Source: Isoptericola dokdonensis DS-3
GTDB lineage: Bacteria > Actinomycetota > Actinomycetes > Actinomycetales > Cellulomonadaceae
Direction: 5' to 3'
Assembly: GCF_001636295.1 (NCBI RefSeq)
Contig: NZ_CP014209.1
Coordinates: 2,294,001-2,358,000 of the forward strand
DNA: 64,000 bases
Shown here piece after piece: positions 52,343 through 61,285 of this stretch. Position numbers and translations under genes: made by a program. How positions within the stretch are numbered: position 1 is the first letter of the stretch; every line of letters starts with the position of its first letter. Under the pieces are notes generated by a model. The model was given only the letters and a program-made list of their open reading frames with translations. It ran no database searches and had not been told where the DNA came from.

Positions 52343-54223
52343 TCAGGCGCGGGCAGTCACCCGCCGCCGCGCCGCCAGCAGCACGAGCCCGAGGGCGACC
52401 AGCGCCCCCGCGAGCCCGAGCAGACCCGGCTCGGCGCCGGTCGCCGCCAGCGCCCCCGTCCCCGAACCGGCGCCCGACGCGGACGCCGTGACGACGGGCG
52501 AACCGTCACCCGTCGCCGCGGTCGGACCGGTGGGGCCGGTCGGACCGGTGGGGCCGGTGGGACCCGCCGGGACGGACGGGCCGCCGGTCGTCGGACCACC
52601 CGCGTTGCCGTCGCCGGCGTCCGCGGTGCCGTCGGAGCCGTTCGTGCCGTCGGTGCCGTCGGCGCCGTCAGACCCGTTGGTGCCGTCCGAGCCGTCAGAC
52701 CCGTCAGAGCCGTCGGACCCGTCCGAGCCGTCGGCGCCGTCCGAGCCGTCGGACCCGTCCGAGCCGTCGTCACCGCCGTCCGACCCGTCGTCACCGCCGT
52801 CGTCACCGCCGCCGTCGCCGCCGTCGGAGCCGTTCTCGAGGATGTCGTCGACCAGGCCGTCCTCGGCGAGGATGCTGTCGACGACCCCGGCGAGGTCGCC
52901 CTCCAGCAGGTTCGAGACGGTGTCGTCGAGGTCGTTGCGGATCTCGTCGAGCAGGCCGTCCGTGACGCCCTCCTCCGGCTCGTCCGGACCGACGACGTCG
53001 TCCACCAGCCCGTCCTCGCCCAGCAGGCCGTCCACCGTGCCCTCGACGAGGTCGCCGGTGCCGAGCAGGTCGTCGACCGCCCCGGTGCCGTCCACGACGT
53101 CGGCCACGACCGTGTCGACGCCGCCGTTCTCCAGCACGTCGTCGACCACGCCGTCCTCGGCGAGGACGTCGTCCAGGACGGCGGGCACGTCACCGGCGAG
53201 GAGCTCGTCGGTGGCCGAGTCGACGTCGTCGAGCACCGCGTCGACCAGGCCGTCGGTGACGCCGCCCTCCGGCTCGTCCGGGCCGACGACGTCGTCCACC
53301 AGCCCGTCCTCGCCCACCAGGCCGTCCACGACGTCCGTGAGGGCACCGTCGGTGCCGAGCGCCTCGTCGAGGTCGCCCGTGGTGCCCTGGAGGCCGTCGA
53401 GCGCGGTGTCCACGCCCCCGTCCTCCAGCGCGTCGTCGACCACGCCGTCGTCGGCGACCACGTCGTCCACGACGCCGTCCAGGTCACCGGCCGCGAGGTC
53501 GTCCACCGTGTCCTCGACGTCGTCGAGGACGGCGTCGAGGACCTCGTCCGTGACGCCCTGCTCCGGCTCGTCGGCCCCGAGGACGTCGTCCACGAGTCCG
53601 TCCTCGCCGACCAGACCCGAGACGGCACCGGACACGGTGTCCTCCGCGCCCAGGGCGTCGTCCACCGCGGCGCCGGTGTCCTCGACGGCGCCCGCGGCAC
53701 CCTCGACGACGTCGGTCACCGCGTCGGCGGCGTCACCGGCAGGGTCTCCCCCGCCCGATCCGGCACCGTCGCCGTCACCGGCGGGAGCGTCCTCGACGAC
53801 GTCGTCGAGGAGCCCGTCCTCGGCGACGACCTCGTCGACCGCTGCGGCCACGTCACCCGAGGCGACGTCGTCGACCGCGTCGCTGACGTCCTCCGCGACG
53901 GCGTCCACGACGTCGTCCGTCGTCGTGTCGGACGGCTCGTCGGCACCGAGGACGTCGTCCACCGGACCGTCCTCGCCGACGAGGTCGTCCACGACCGTCT
54001 CCACGGCCTGGGTGTCGACCTCCGGGAGGTCGACCGGGGTGTCGAGGGTGGCGTCGGACGCCTCCTCGGTGATCTCGGACAGGTTCAGCTCGACCGAGGT
54101 GTCCTCGCCGATCTCGACGTCCACGACGTCGCCGTCGGCAGCGTGGGCCGTGACGGCCCCGGCGACCACGAGGCCGCCCGCGAGGAGTGCTGTCCGCAGC
54201 ACTCGGCGCGCAGTTGTACGCAT
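52343..54223 (-). CDS. Acidic repetitive cell-wall-anchored protein (LAATG sorting signal)
   Basis: A 626-residue secreted protein. A signal peptide (1-29, AVTAHAA) is followed by four related 68-residue repeats at about 78-146, 201-270, 300-369 and 398-465, each with an LVGEDGLVDDVLG core. A Ser-Asp-Gly linker (466-540), a short Gly-Pro-Thr collagen-like run, and LAATG (592-596) before a TM helix and Arg tail complete it. LAxTG is the class E sortase signal. By eye the mature chain has no Lys, Cys, Phe, Trp or Tyr and only one Arg before the sorting region. AGGAGAG precedes the ATG. It may bind cations or act as a stalk; no ligand is known. Confidence 0.9.
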   Translation of the reverse strand: MRTTARRVLRTALLAGGLVVAGAVTAHAADGDVVDVEIGEDTSVELNLSEITEEASDATLDTPVDLPEVDTQAVETVVDDLVGEDGPVDDVLGADEPSDTTTDDVVDAVAEDVSDAVDDVASGDVAAAVDEVVAEDGLLDDVVEDAPAGDGDGAGSGGGDPAGDAADAVTDVVEGAAGAVEDTGAAVDDALGAEDTVSGAVSGLVGEDGLVDDVLGADEPEQGVTDEVLDAVLDDVEDTVDDLAAGDLDGVVDDVVADDGVVDDALEDGGVDTALDGLQGTTGDLDEALGTDGALTDVVDGLVGEDGLVDDVVGPDEPEGGVTDGLVDAVLDDVDSATDELLAGDVPAVLDDVLAEDGVVDDVLENGGVDTVVADVVDGTGAVDDLLGTGDLVEGTVDGLLGEDGLVDDVVGPDEPEEGVTDGLLDEIRNDLDDTVSNLLEGDLAGVVDSILAEDGLVDDILENGSDGGDGGGDDGGDDGSDGGDDGSDGSDGSDGADGSDGSDGSDGSDGSDGTNGSDGADGTDGTNGSDGTADAGDGNAGGPTTGGPSVPAGPTGPTGPTGPTGPTAATGDGSPVVTASASGAGSGTGALAATGAEPGLLGLAGALVALGLVLLAARRRVTARA

Positions 54224-54308
54224 GTTGTCTCTCCTGTTGTCTGACGGGTTCCGCGGGCGGCGGGTGCTGCCCGCGCCGTGGCCGCGCTCGAGGCGCGGCG
54301 CGGGGCCG

Positions 54309-55949
54309 TCAGGCGGGAGAGACCGGGATGTCGAAGGCCGGCACCGGGAGCGGTGCGAAACTCTCGTGGGCCGGCAGGAGCCACTGGACCGCGCCTGCTC
54401 GCGGGTGGTCGGCGAGCGACGCGTGGAGGTCGGCGCCACCGGCACCGGCGCGGGCCGCGCCGGACGGCGCGGCGGGCGCACCGACCGTCGCCGGCTGCGG
54501 CGCGGTCGAGGGCAGGTCGGTGGACGACGACGTCGCGTCGACGATGTCCGTGGGTGCCTGGGCGTCCGCCGCGTCGACGGCGGGGGGCGTCACCGGGGCC
54601 GCCTGGACGGGCGCCACGGCGACGGCGGTGGCAGCGGGGACGGCGGCGGGAGCGGGGACTGTCCGACCGCCGTCCGTCGGGGCCGGCTGGCCGCCGTCGG
54701 GCACGGGTGCCGCGACGACGTCGGCCGGGGTCGCCGCGGGGTCCTGCGCCGTCGGGTCTGCGGCCGCGGGTGCACCGCCGTCGGGCGGTGTGGTGCCAGG
54801 GATGCCGCCGGGCGGCGAACCGTCGGGCGCCGAGCCGTCCGGCAGCACGCCGTCAGGGACGAGACCGCCCGGCACGACAGGCTCCAGGCCGTCGACCACC
54901 GGACCCGTCACGGGCGCCAGCACGTCCGTCACCGGCGTGACGACGGAGTCGAGGGCGTCCAGGACGGGCCGCGTGACCGGGTCGAGGACGGGTCCCAGCC
55001 GGTCGGTCACCGGGGTCAGCGCCCCCGTCACGGGGTTCAGCACGCCGACGACAGGGTCCAGCACCGGCGCGACGGCCTGGACCACCGGGCCGATGGTCTC
55101 GGTGACGGGCGCCAGGACCGGCGTCACCGCCTCGACCACCGGGGACGCGGCGTCGGTCACCGGCTGCAGGACGCCGCCGACGAGCTCGACCGCGGGTGCG
55201 GCGGTCCCGCTGACCGCCCCCACCAGGTCCAGGACCGGGTCGGTGACGGGCGTGACAGCCTCGACGGTGTCACGCAGCGGCGTGGACCCCGCCTCCGTCG
55301 TCGCGGCGTCGGCCTTCGCGCTGACGTCCTTCGCGCTGTCGTCCTTCGCGCTGTCGTCCTTCGCGCTGTCGTCCTTCGCGCTGTCGTCCTTCGCGCTGTC
55401 GTCCTTCGCGCTGTCGTCCTTCGCGGCATCGTCCTTCGCACCGCCCGACGTGGCGGAGTCCGTGGTCTTCGCACCGTCCGTCGTGGCGGCGTCGGTCTTC
55501 CCTGCGCCGGCCTTCGCGCTGTCCGTCTTCCCGCCGTCAGCCTTCGCGCCGTCAGCCTTCGCGCTGTCCGTCTTCGCGCCGTCAGACGCCGGGGCAGCAG
55601 GCTCCCGGGGAGCAGTCGTCTCCTCCGGCGTCGGCTCCTGCGCCGGCCGGTTCGCCTTCTCGACGGCGCGGGTCACGGGTTCGGCGACCTTCTCGACGAC
55701 GTCCACCACCGGGGCGGTCACGTCTTCGACGACCTCGCCGGTCGCGCCGAGGACCGGGTCGAGCACGTCGTCGGTGACCGTGCCGAGCAGGCCGGCGACG
55801 ACACCTCGGGGCCTCTCGCGCTCCCCGTCGTCGGCGGAGGCAGCGGTCGCGACGCAGAACGTCGTGACCGTGGCGCCGAGCAGGACGGTCGCGCCGCGCA
55901 GCACCACGCGGCGGAGGATGCCCTCCGTGGCGCTCGCCCGGCGTGTCAT
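54309..55949 (-). CDS. Secreted repetitive protein with DDSAK minisatellite and PV repeats
   Basis: A 546-residue protein with a signal peptide (about 1-39, ending ATAASA). A Lys/Asp/Ala-rich region contains six DDSAK pentapeptides (about 178-212), encoded by exact 15-bp units. A hydrophobic-Pro repeat of roughly seven residues with PV at its core (about 230-368, e.g. LTPVTDRLGPVLDPV) and a Pro/Ala-rich end follow. There is no sortase motif or TM anchor. It is upstream of and co-directional with the acidic LAATG protein, 85 bp apart, so the two may form one surface module. Function unknown. Confidence 0.85.
   Translation of the reverse strand: MTRRASATEGILRRVVLRGATVLLGATVTTFCVATAASADDGERERPRGVVAGLLGTVTDDVLDPVLGATGEVVEDVTAPVVDVVEKVAEPVTRAVEKANRPAQEPTPEETTAPREPAAPASDGAKTDSAKADGAKADGGKTDSAKAGAGKTDAATTDGAKTTDSATSGGAKDDAAKDDSAKDDSAKDDSAKDDSAKDDSAKDDSAKDVSAKADAATTEAGSTPLRDTVEAVTPVTDPVLDLVGAVSGTAAPAVELVGGVLQPVTDAASPVVEAVTPVLAPVTETIGPVVQAVAPVLDPVVGVLNPVTGALTPVTDRLGPVLDPVTRPVLDALDSVVTPVTDVLAPVTGPVVDGLEPVVPGGLVPDGVLPDGSAPDGSPPGGIPGTTPPDGGAPAAADPTAQDPAATPADVVAAPVPDGGQPAPTDGGRTVPAPAAVPAATAVAVAPVQAAPVTPPAVDAADAQAPTDIVDATSSSTDLPSTAPQPATVGAPAAPSGAARAGAGGADLHASLADHPRAGAVQWLLPAHESFAPLPVPAFDIPVSPA
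55327..55431. repeat. 15-bp tandem minisatellite (6 perfect + 1 variant copies)
   Basis: Six identical 15-bp units starting TCCTTCGCG run from 55327 to 55416, with a changed seventh copy at 55417-55431. They encode the SAKDD pentapeptides. Since 15 is a multiple of three, copy-number change would not break the frame. Confidence 0.95.
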
Positions 55950-56040
55950 GCCGCCCCCTGACTGGTGCACGTCCTCACGGCTGGTCGACCGTGATGTGCA
56001 TCACTCTGGAACAGTTGCCCGCGTCGTGCAACCGCAGCAT

Positions 56041-56069
56041 CGCGAGTCAGCGCACGACGGCGCGAGTCA
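56041..56069. repeat. 20-bp stop-codon-anchored repeat, locus 3
   Basis: Two minus-strand units beginning TGACTCGC start at 56069 and 56049, 20 bp apart. The TGA at 56069-56067 is the stop codon of the lyase gene, and GTGCGC precedes it. Confidence 0.72.
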
Positions 56070-57503
56070 GCGCACCTGTGTGCGGTTGAGCGAGGGCTGG
56101 CGGGCGTCGTGCGTGAGGACGGGGATGCGCTCGGGCAGCTGGGCGAGCCGCTCCGACGTGGCGATGGCGGCCGCGGCGAGGTCGTCGGCGATCTCGGCGC
56201 TGAGCCCGAGATAGGCCGCCGGGTCGATGAGGTGGCGCAGCTCGGTCTCGTCGAACACGCCCCCCACCAGCGGGTCGGCGCGCAGCATGTCCAGGAAGGG
56301 GACGTCCTCGCGGGCGGCCTCCTGGGCGACCTCGAAGACGATGTCGTGGGCGCGCTGACGGCCGATCTTCTCCCCGAGGGCGAGCATGAGGGACTCCGAC
56401 CCGATCATCCCGGCGGACAGCGCGATGTTCGCCCGCATCCGGTCGGGGTTGAGCTCGAGGCCGTCCATGATGACTTCGAGCCGCGCCAGCATGTCCCCGG
56501 CGAGGACGGCGGCGGACGCCGAGACGTCCTCCAGCAGCGCCGTCATCGCACCGTTCGCCTCCTGGTCGTGGAGCATCGACTCCAGCGCGGGGGCCGCGAG
56601 CGCCCGCAGCTCGGCGGACATGGTGAGCAGGTCGAGCGCGAGCTGCGGGTTGCGCTTGTGCGGCATGGTCGACGACCCGACGGTGCCCTCGGGGACGGGC
56701 TCGAACGCCTCCCCGAACTCGGGCTGCATGAGCGCGTAGACGTCCTTGCCGATCTTGCCGATGGTCGCGGCGAGCTGGGCGAGGACGAGCACGAGCTCGA
56801 CGATCCCGTCGTTGACGGACCGGGACGGCACCCGCATGGGGTGCAGCCCGAGGCGGCGTGCCACCCCGGCCTCGATGACGCGGCCGACCTCGCCGAAGGA
56901 CGCGAAGGTTCCCGCGGCACCGCCCATGAGGACGCAGAACAGGCGGTCGTCGAGGCGTTCGAGGCGCTCGGTGTGCGCGACGAGCTGGTCGATCCACACG
57001 GCGACCTTGAAGCCGAAGGTGACGGGCACGGCGTGCTGGGAGTGGGTGCGCCCGGCCATCGGCAGCCCCGCGGAGGCCTCGGCGAGCGTGGCGGCGGACC
57101 GCAGCACACGGGAGAGCTGGTGCAGCAGCACGCGGTGGGCGTCCCGCAGCACGAGGACGTCGGCGGTCTGGGTGATGTTCTGCGTCGTCGCGCCCCAGTG
57201 CACCCACCCGCCGTGCTTGGAGCCGACGGCGCGCGCGAACTCCTCGATGAGCGGGACCAGAGGGTGGCTGGCCTCGGCGGTGGCGGCGAGCACCCGCTTG
57301 ATGTCGAGCTTCTCGATGCGTGCCGTCAGGGCGATGGCGCGGGCCGACTCCTGCGGGATGAGCCCGGCGTCGGCCTCGGCGAGGGCGAGGGCAGCCTCGA
57401 CGTCGAGCCGCGCCTGCCAGCGGTTCTCCCGGGTGAACAGCCTGGCCATGCCAGGGTCGGGCACACGGCCCTCGGTGAACCGGCCGAACGGCGCGACGAT
57501 CAT
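56067..57503 (-). CDS. Aspartase/fumarase superfamily lyase (PcaB / PurB-like)
   Basis: A 478-residue superfamily II lyase. HWGATTQNITQTADVLVLRD, AGRTHSQHAVPVTFGFK and the catalytic loop GSSTMPHKRNPQLALDLL are strong. It differs from the PurB at 30162 and is nearer to the 3-carboxy-cis,cis-muconate lactonizing enzyme (PcaB) / non-purine group, as the MPHKRNP form shows. No other protocatechuate genes are adjacent, so the substrate is open. GGAGG five bases before ATG 57503 fixes the start. Confidence 0.88.
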   Translation of the reverse strand: MIVAPFGRFTEGRVPDPGMARLFTRENRWQARLDVEAALALAEADAGLIPQESARAIALTARIEKLDIKRVLAATAEASHPLVPLIEEFARAVGSKHGGWVHWGATTQNITQTADVLVLRDAHRVLLHQLSRVLRSAATLAEASAGLPMAGRTHSQHAVPVTFGFKVAVWIDQLVAHTERLERLDDRLFCVLMGGAAGTFASFGEVGRVIEAGVARRLGLHPMRVPSRSVNDGIVELVLVLAQLAATIGKIGKDVYALMQPEFGEAFEPVPEGTVGSSTMPHKRNPQLALDLLTMSAELRALAAPALESMLHDQEANGAMTALLEDVSASAAVLAGDMLARLEVIMDGLELNPDRMRANIALSAGMIGSESLMLALGEKIGRQRAHDIVFEVAQEAAREDVPFLDMLRADPLVGGVFDETELRHLIDPAAYLGLSAEIADDLAAAAIATSERLAQLPERIPVLTHDARQPSLNRTQVR

Positions 57504-57609
57504 GGCGGCCTCCCTGGAGGTGCTTGGCTGCTCTCGCATTCTGCCTCAGCCGTGTTGCGGGCATGTGAGGGACAGGTCTCGTGTGGGTGGCCGGGTCCAC
57601 ACTGGACGG

Positions 57610-58008
57610 ATGGCACGCGGTGAGATGTTCCCGATCGTGAACTGCCGGGACCTGGCGGTGGCACGCACCTTCTACGAGCGTGCGCTCGGCGGCGTGGAGG
57701 CCTACCGCTTCCCGCCGGACGGCGACCCGGTGTACCTCACGCTGCGGGTCGGCGCCGGTCAGGTGGCGCTGGCCCTCGGCACCACGCCGGCGATGTACGG
57801 CGAGGTGCCGCTGCCGGCCTCGGGGCACGCCGTCGACGTCTGCGCGTACGTGCCGGACCTCGACGCCGCGGTCGCCGCGGCCCCCGCCGCGGGGGGCGCC
57901 GTGGCCGTCCCGCCCGCGGACATGCCGTGGGGCGAGCGGGTCGCGTACCTGCGCGACCCGGACGGCACGATGCTGCTGATCATCCAGGACGAAGGAGTCG
58001 ACGCATGA
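57610..58008 (+). CDS. VOC-family protein (single glyoxalase-like domain)
   Basis: A 132-residue single VOC domain: MFPIVNCRDLAVARTFYERALG at the start and GERVAYLRDPDGTMLLIIQD at the end. It overlaps the next gene by 4 nt (ATGA), and the two are probably expressed and acting together. The ribosome site is weak. Substrate unknown; resistance or isomerase-type roles are both possible for VOC proteins. Confidence 0.88.
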   Translation: MARGEMFPIVNCRDLAVARTFYERALGGVEAYRFPPDGDPVYLTLRVGAGQVALALGTTPAMYGEVPLPASGHAVDVCAYVPDLDAAVAAAPAAGGAVAVPPADMPWGERVAYLRDPDGTMLLIIQDEGVDA

Positions 58009-58745
58009 CGCAGGACACGACGGGCCGCGTGGCGGCCGTGGACGCACTGGTGCTGGACGTCCCGGACCCGCAGCGGTCCGCGGCGTTCTGGCGTGATCTG
58101 ACGGGCGGCGAGGTCGAGCAGGCCGCCGAGGGCGACGACTGGGTGACGCTGACCCTGCCGGGCGGGTGGTCGCTGGCGTTCCAGCCGGCGCCGGAGCTCG
58201 TGCCGCCGCGCTGGCCGGGGCAGGAGCACCCGCAGCAGCTCCACCTGGACCTGCTGGTCGGTGACGTCCCGGCGTACACGGCGAAGGCCGGGGAGCTGGG
58301 CGCGACGGTGCTGCGCGAGTCGGAGCGCTGGACGACGCTCGCCGACCTGGACGGGCACACGTTCGACCTGTGCGTGGGCGACGTCGCGCCGGGGCCGCTG
58401 GAGGTGTTCGGCGTGACGTTCGACGTCGCGGACGCCTCGGCGACTGCGGCGTTCTGGGCGCGGCTGCTCGGCGTGGAGGTGACCCACGACGCGGACGGCA
58501 TGGCGATGATCGGCGGCGACCGGCCGTTGCTGTTCCAGCAGGTCGAGGGCTACAACCCGCCGCGCTGGCCGGACCCGGCGTACCCGCAGCAGGGCCACCT
58601 CGACCTGGCGATCGGTGCGCAGTCCCTCGACGACGCGGAGGCCGCCGCCCTGGCGGCGGGCGCGACCAGGCTTCCGGGCGGGGGCGAGACGTTCCGCGTG
58701 TTCGCGGACCCGGCCGGGCACCCGTTCTGCCTCTGCCGGATCTGA
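58005..58745 (+). CDS. VOC-family protein (two glyoxalase-like domains)
   Basis: A 246-residue protein with two VOC units in tandem: VAAVDALVLDVPDPQRSAAFWRDLTG to TFDLCVGDVA, then FGVTFDVADASATAAFWARLLG to AGHPFCLCRI. This double glyoxalase-like domain arrangement is common in actinobacteria. The second gene of a two-gene unit with the single VOC gene. Confidence 0.88.
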   Translation: MTQDTTGRVAAVDALVLDVPDPQRSAAFWRDLTGGEVEQAAEGDDWVTLTLPGGWSLAFQPAPELVPPRWPGQEHPQQLHLDLLVGDVPAYTAKAGELGATVLRESERWTTLADLDGHTFDLCVGDVAPGPLEVFGVTFDVADASATAAFWARLLGVEVTHDADGMAMIGGDRPLLFQQVEGYNPPRWPDPAYPQQGHLDLAIGAQSLDDAEAAALAAGATRLPGGGETFRVFADPAGHPFCLCRI

Positions 58746-58758
58746 GCGACCCGGCGGG

Positions 58759-59373
58759 TCAGCGCAGGAGGAGCGCGGGCCGGTCGGGGTGGTCGACGCG
58801 GACGACGACGTCGGCGCGCCGCTCGGGCTGTACCTCCCGCCGGTAGCGGCCGTAGGCGGCGAGCTGCCAGGCGTCGTCGAGCGGCGTGTGGCGCGTCTCG
58901 GTGGCCGGCGCGAGCGCGAGGTGGACACCGAGGTCGACGTCGAGCCCGCGCCGCAGCGCGAGGGTGCCGTCGAGCACGACGACGGTGCCCGGCGGGGCCT
59001 CGACGTACCCGGCGCGGGTGGAGCGTCCGGTGTCCGGGTCGCGCAGGCTGGGCAGGTAGCGTCCGCGCCGGACGACGGACCGGAGCACCTCCCGGTTCAG
59101 GGCCTCCACGTCGATCCACGCGTCCAGCAACGCGTCGGGGTCGCGTCGGCCCTGCTCCAGCCGCACCGACCTGGCCCGGAGGAAGTCCCGCGCGGCGACC
59201 CGGCCGACAGGCCGACCGGCGGCGCGCAGCGGCCCGACGAGCGCGTCCGCGAACCGTGCCGTGCCGGTGGAGGGGTGCCCGTCGACCAGTACCCGCACGG
59301 TGCCGTCGGCAGTGAGGACCTGCTCGACGACGTGCGCCACCGCCCCGTCGGGAGTCACCGGCTGCGCGCGCAC
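58759..59373 (-). CDS. Uridine-kinase-like protein with degenerate P-loop
   Basis: A 204-residue protein resembling actinobacterial uridine kinases: RVLVDGHPSTGTARFADAL at the P-loop position, ARDFLRARSVRLEQGRRDP in the middle and TVVVLDGTLALRR as a Walker B-like strand. The P-loop reads GHPSTGTA where GxxxxGK[ST] is expected, so Lys and Ser/Thr are replaced by Thr and Ala. ATP-dependent kinase activity is therefore doubtful. Starts at GTG 59373 with no strong ribosome site. Confidence 0.78.
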   Translation of the reverse strand: MRAQPVTPDGAVAHVVEQVLTADGTVRVLVDGHPSTGTARFADALVGPLRAAGRPVGRVAARDFLRARSVRLEQGRRDPDALLDAWIDVEALNREVLRSVVRRGRYLPSLRDPDTGRSTRAGYVEAPPGTVVVLDGTLALRRGLDVDLGVHLALAPATETRHTPLDDAWQLAAYGRYRREVQPERRADVVVRVDHPDRPALLLR

Positions 59374-59407
59374 CCCGACATGCTGGCACAGGCGGGTCGC
59401 ACCGACT

Positions 59408-59497
59408 GTTCACCCAGGCTTCGGTTCCAGGTCCGGCGGTCTCGTAATTCACGGTCACCTCGCCCGGCTGTAGTTCCCGTATCGCCCGTCGCGATAC
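59408..59497. promoter_or_regulatory. PHO-box-like unit and 19-bp palindrome upstream of phnD
   Basis: GTTCACCCAGG at 59408-59418 is close to the actinobacterial PhoP half-unit, with weaker TTC and GGTC units at the next 11-bp steps. A perfect inverted repeat GTATCGC-N5-GCGATAC lies at 59479-59497, 27 bp before the start of phnD, and could be the target of the TetR encoded at the end of the operon. Both are visible patterns; the binders are inferred. Confidence 0.45.
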
Positions 59498-59523
59498 CCA
59501 CAGCCCTGTGTGAAAGGACCGCC

Positions 59524-60450
59524 ATGCGCACCCGCGCCCTGCCCGCTCTCGGTGCCCTCGGCCTCGGAGCCGCCCTCCTGCTGTCCGCGTGCTCCGGTGA
59601 CGCCGAGGCCGACGACTCCGCGCCCGCGGCGTCGGACCCCGACGCGCCGATCACGTTCGCCACGACCCCGCTGGGCGACGACCCCGGCGCCGAGAACCCG
59701 ATCGAGGCCTTCGCCGAGCTCGTCACCGCCGAGACAGGCCGCGAGGTCGAGATCGTCGACGTGCCCGACTACACGGCGGTCGTCGAGGCCCTGCGCAACC
59801 ACCACGTCGACATCGGCTTCATGAGCGGCTTCCCGTCCGCCCTCGCCGTCAACACCGGCGAGGTCGACTCCCTGGTGGCATGGCCGGGCAACGACGAGCC
59901 GGTCTCCACGTGCCTCGTGCTCGCCGACTCGGAGCTGGAGTCCCTGGCGGACGTCACGCCGGAGACGGTCGTCGCGTTCGCCGACCCGGCATCGAGCTCC
60001 GGCTACTTCATGCCGGTGGCGATGCTGCACGAGGCAGGCCTGGAGAAGGACGTCGACTACACGTCGATGTTCTCCGGCGGCCACGACATGAGCTTCGTCG
60101 CCCTCGAGGAGGGGCAGGTGGACGTGGCGTGCACGTCGACGACGCTGACGGCGATGGTCGGCACCGACTACTTCCCCTTCGCGGAGGGTGAGACCCGCTC
60201 GATCGGCGAGTCAGGTTCCATGCCGGTCGCCGTCACGGTGCTCGCCGACCAGGGCCTCGCCGAGGACAAGCGCTCCGAGCTCCTGGAGGCCCTGCCGCAG
60301 GTCTTCACCGAGGAGAACGCCGACCAGCTCGGCGCGATGCTCGAGGCCATGCAGGGCACCGAGCCGATCCTCGAGCCCGGCACCGAGATCTTCCAGCCGT
60401 TCGTCGACATCGCGGCGATCGCGGACGTCGACATCTCGGACCTCGGCTGA
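59524..60450 (+). CDS. phnD: Phosphonate-type ABC transporter substrate-binding lipoprotein
   Basis: A 308-residue periplasmic-binding-type lipoprotein. A signal with lipobox LLSAC (about residue 22) precedes the PhnD-like domain: [40 protein letters not shown] and [15 protein letters not shown]. It delivers a phosphonate, phosphite or similar oxyanion to the permease. AAAGGA five bases before the ATG fixes the start. First gene of the phn operon. Confidence 0.92.
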   Translation: MRTRALPALGALGLGAALLLSACSGDAEADDSAPAASDPDAPITFATTPLGDDPGAENPIEAFAELVTAETGREVEIVDVPDYTAVVEALRNHHVDIGFMSGFPSALAVNTGEVDSLVAWPGNDEPVSTCLVLADSELESLADVTPETVVAFADPASSSGYFMPVAMLHEAGLEKDVDYTSMFSGGHDMSFVALEEGQVDVACTSTTLTAMVGTDYFPFAEGETRSIGESGSMPVAVTVLADQGLAEDKRSELLEALPQVFTEENADQLGAMLEAMQGTEPILEPGTEIFQPFVDIAAIADVDISDLG

Positions 60451-60454
60451 ACCG

Positions 60455-61285
60455 ATGACCACCCTGACCACTCTCCCGCCGTCGGCGCTCGGGACGACGT
60501 CCCCGTCGCCGCTCGTGTCCGTGCGGGGCCTGCGGGTCGCGTACGGCGACGGCCCGCTCGTGCTCGACGGCGTCGACCTCGACCTGTTCCCCGGCGAGAC
60601 GGTCGCCCTGCTCGGCTCGTCCGGGTCGGGCAAGTCGACGCTCATGAAGAGCCTCACCGGGTTCGCCCCGATCACCGGCGGCTCGGCGCACGTCGCCGGG
60701 CACGACGTCGGCACGCTGCGCCGCGGCCGGCTGCGCGGCCTGCGCGCCGACGTCGGCCAGGTGTTCCAGCAGTTCAACCTGGTGGGCCGGCTCAGCGTGC
60801 TGACGAACGTCCTCACCGGCGCCCTGCACTCCGCCGGCCCCGTCAACGCCGTGGGCGGCTTCACCGGCGCCGACAGGCGCCGGGCCATGGAGCTCCTCGA
60901 CCGCGTGGGCATCGCGCACAAGGCGACCGACCAGGCGCGCACCCTGTCGGGCGGCCAGCAGCAGCGCGTCGCCATCGCCCGCGCCCTCATGCAGCGCCCC
61001 CGCCTGATCCTCGCCGACGAACCGGTGGCATCCCTCGACCCGACCATGTCGCACCAGGTGCTCGACCTGCTGCAGGAGATCGCCCGCACCGACGGCATCC
61101 CCGTGCTCGTCAGCCTGCACGTGCTGCACCTGGCGCTGGAGCACTCGGACCGCGTCGTCGGGCTGCGGCACGGCGAGGTGCTGGTCAGCGCGCCGACCGC
61201 CGAGCTGGACGCCGAGCAGCTCGGCGTCGTGTACGACGACCCGACCGAGGCGCACGACCAGGAGGCCGACGATGCCGACCGTTGA
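60455..61285 (+). CDS. phnC: Phosphonate-type ABC transporter ATP-binding protein
   Basis: A 276-residue ATPase with Walker [29 protein letters not shown], the signature [15 protein letters not shown], Walker [13 protein letters not shown] and the switch HVLHLAL. The QFNLV...VLTNVL pattern is typical of PhnC. It overlaps phnE by 14 nt. It powers uptake with PhnD and PhnE. Confidence 0.94.
   Translation: MTTLTTLPPSALGTTSPSPLVSVRGLRVAYGDGPLVLDGVDLDLFPGETVALLGSSGSGKSTLMKSLTGFAPITGGSAHVAGHDVGTLRRGRLRGLRADVGQVFQQFNLVGRLSVLTNVLTGALHSAGPVNAVGGFTGADRRRAMELLDRVGIAHKATDQARTLSGGQQQRVAIARALMQRPRLILADEPVASLDPTMSHQVLDLLQEIARTDGIPVLVSLHVLHLALEHSDRVVGLRHGEVLVSAPTAELDAEQLGVVYDDPTEAHDQEADDADR

Noticed and set aside
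52600..52850. Low-complexity CCGTCGGACCC-type DNA as a noncoding satellite
   Set aside because: It is the Ser-Asp-Gly linker of the LAATG surface protein, in frame throughout.
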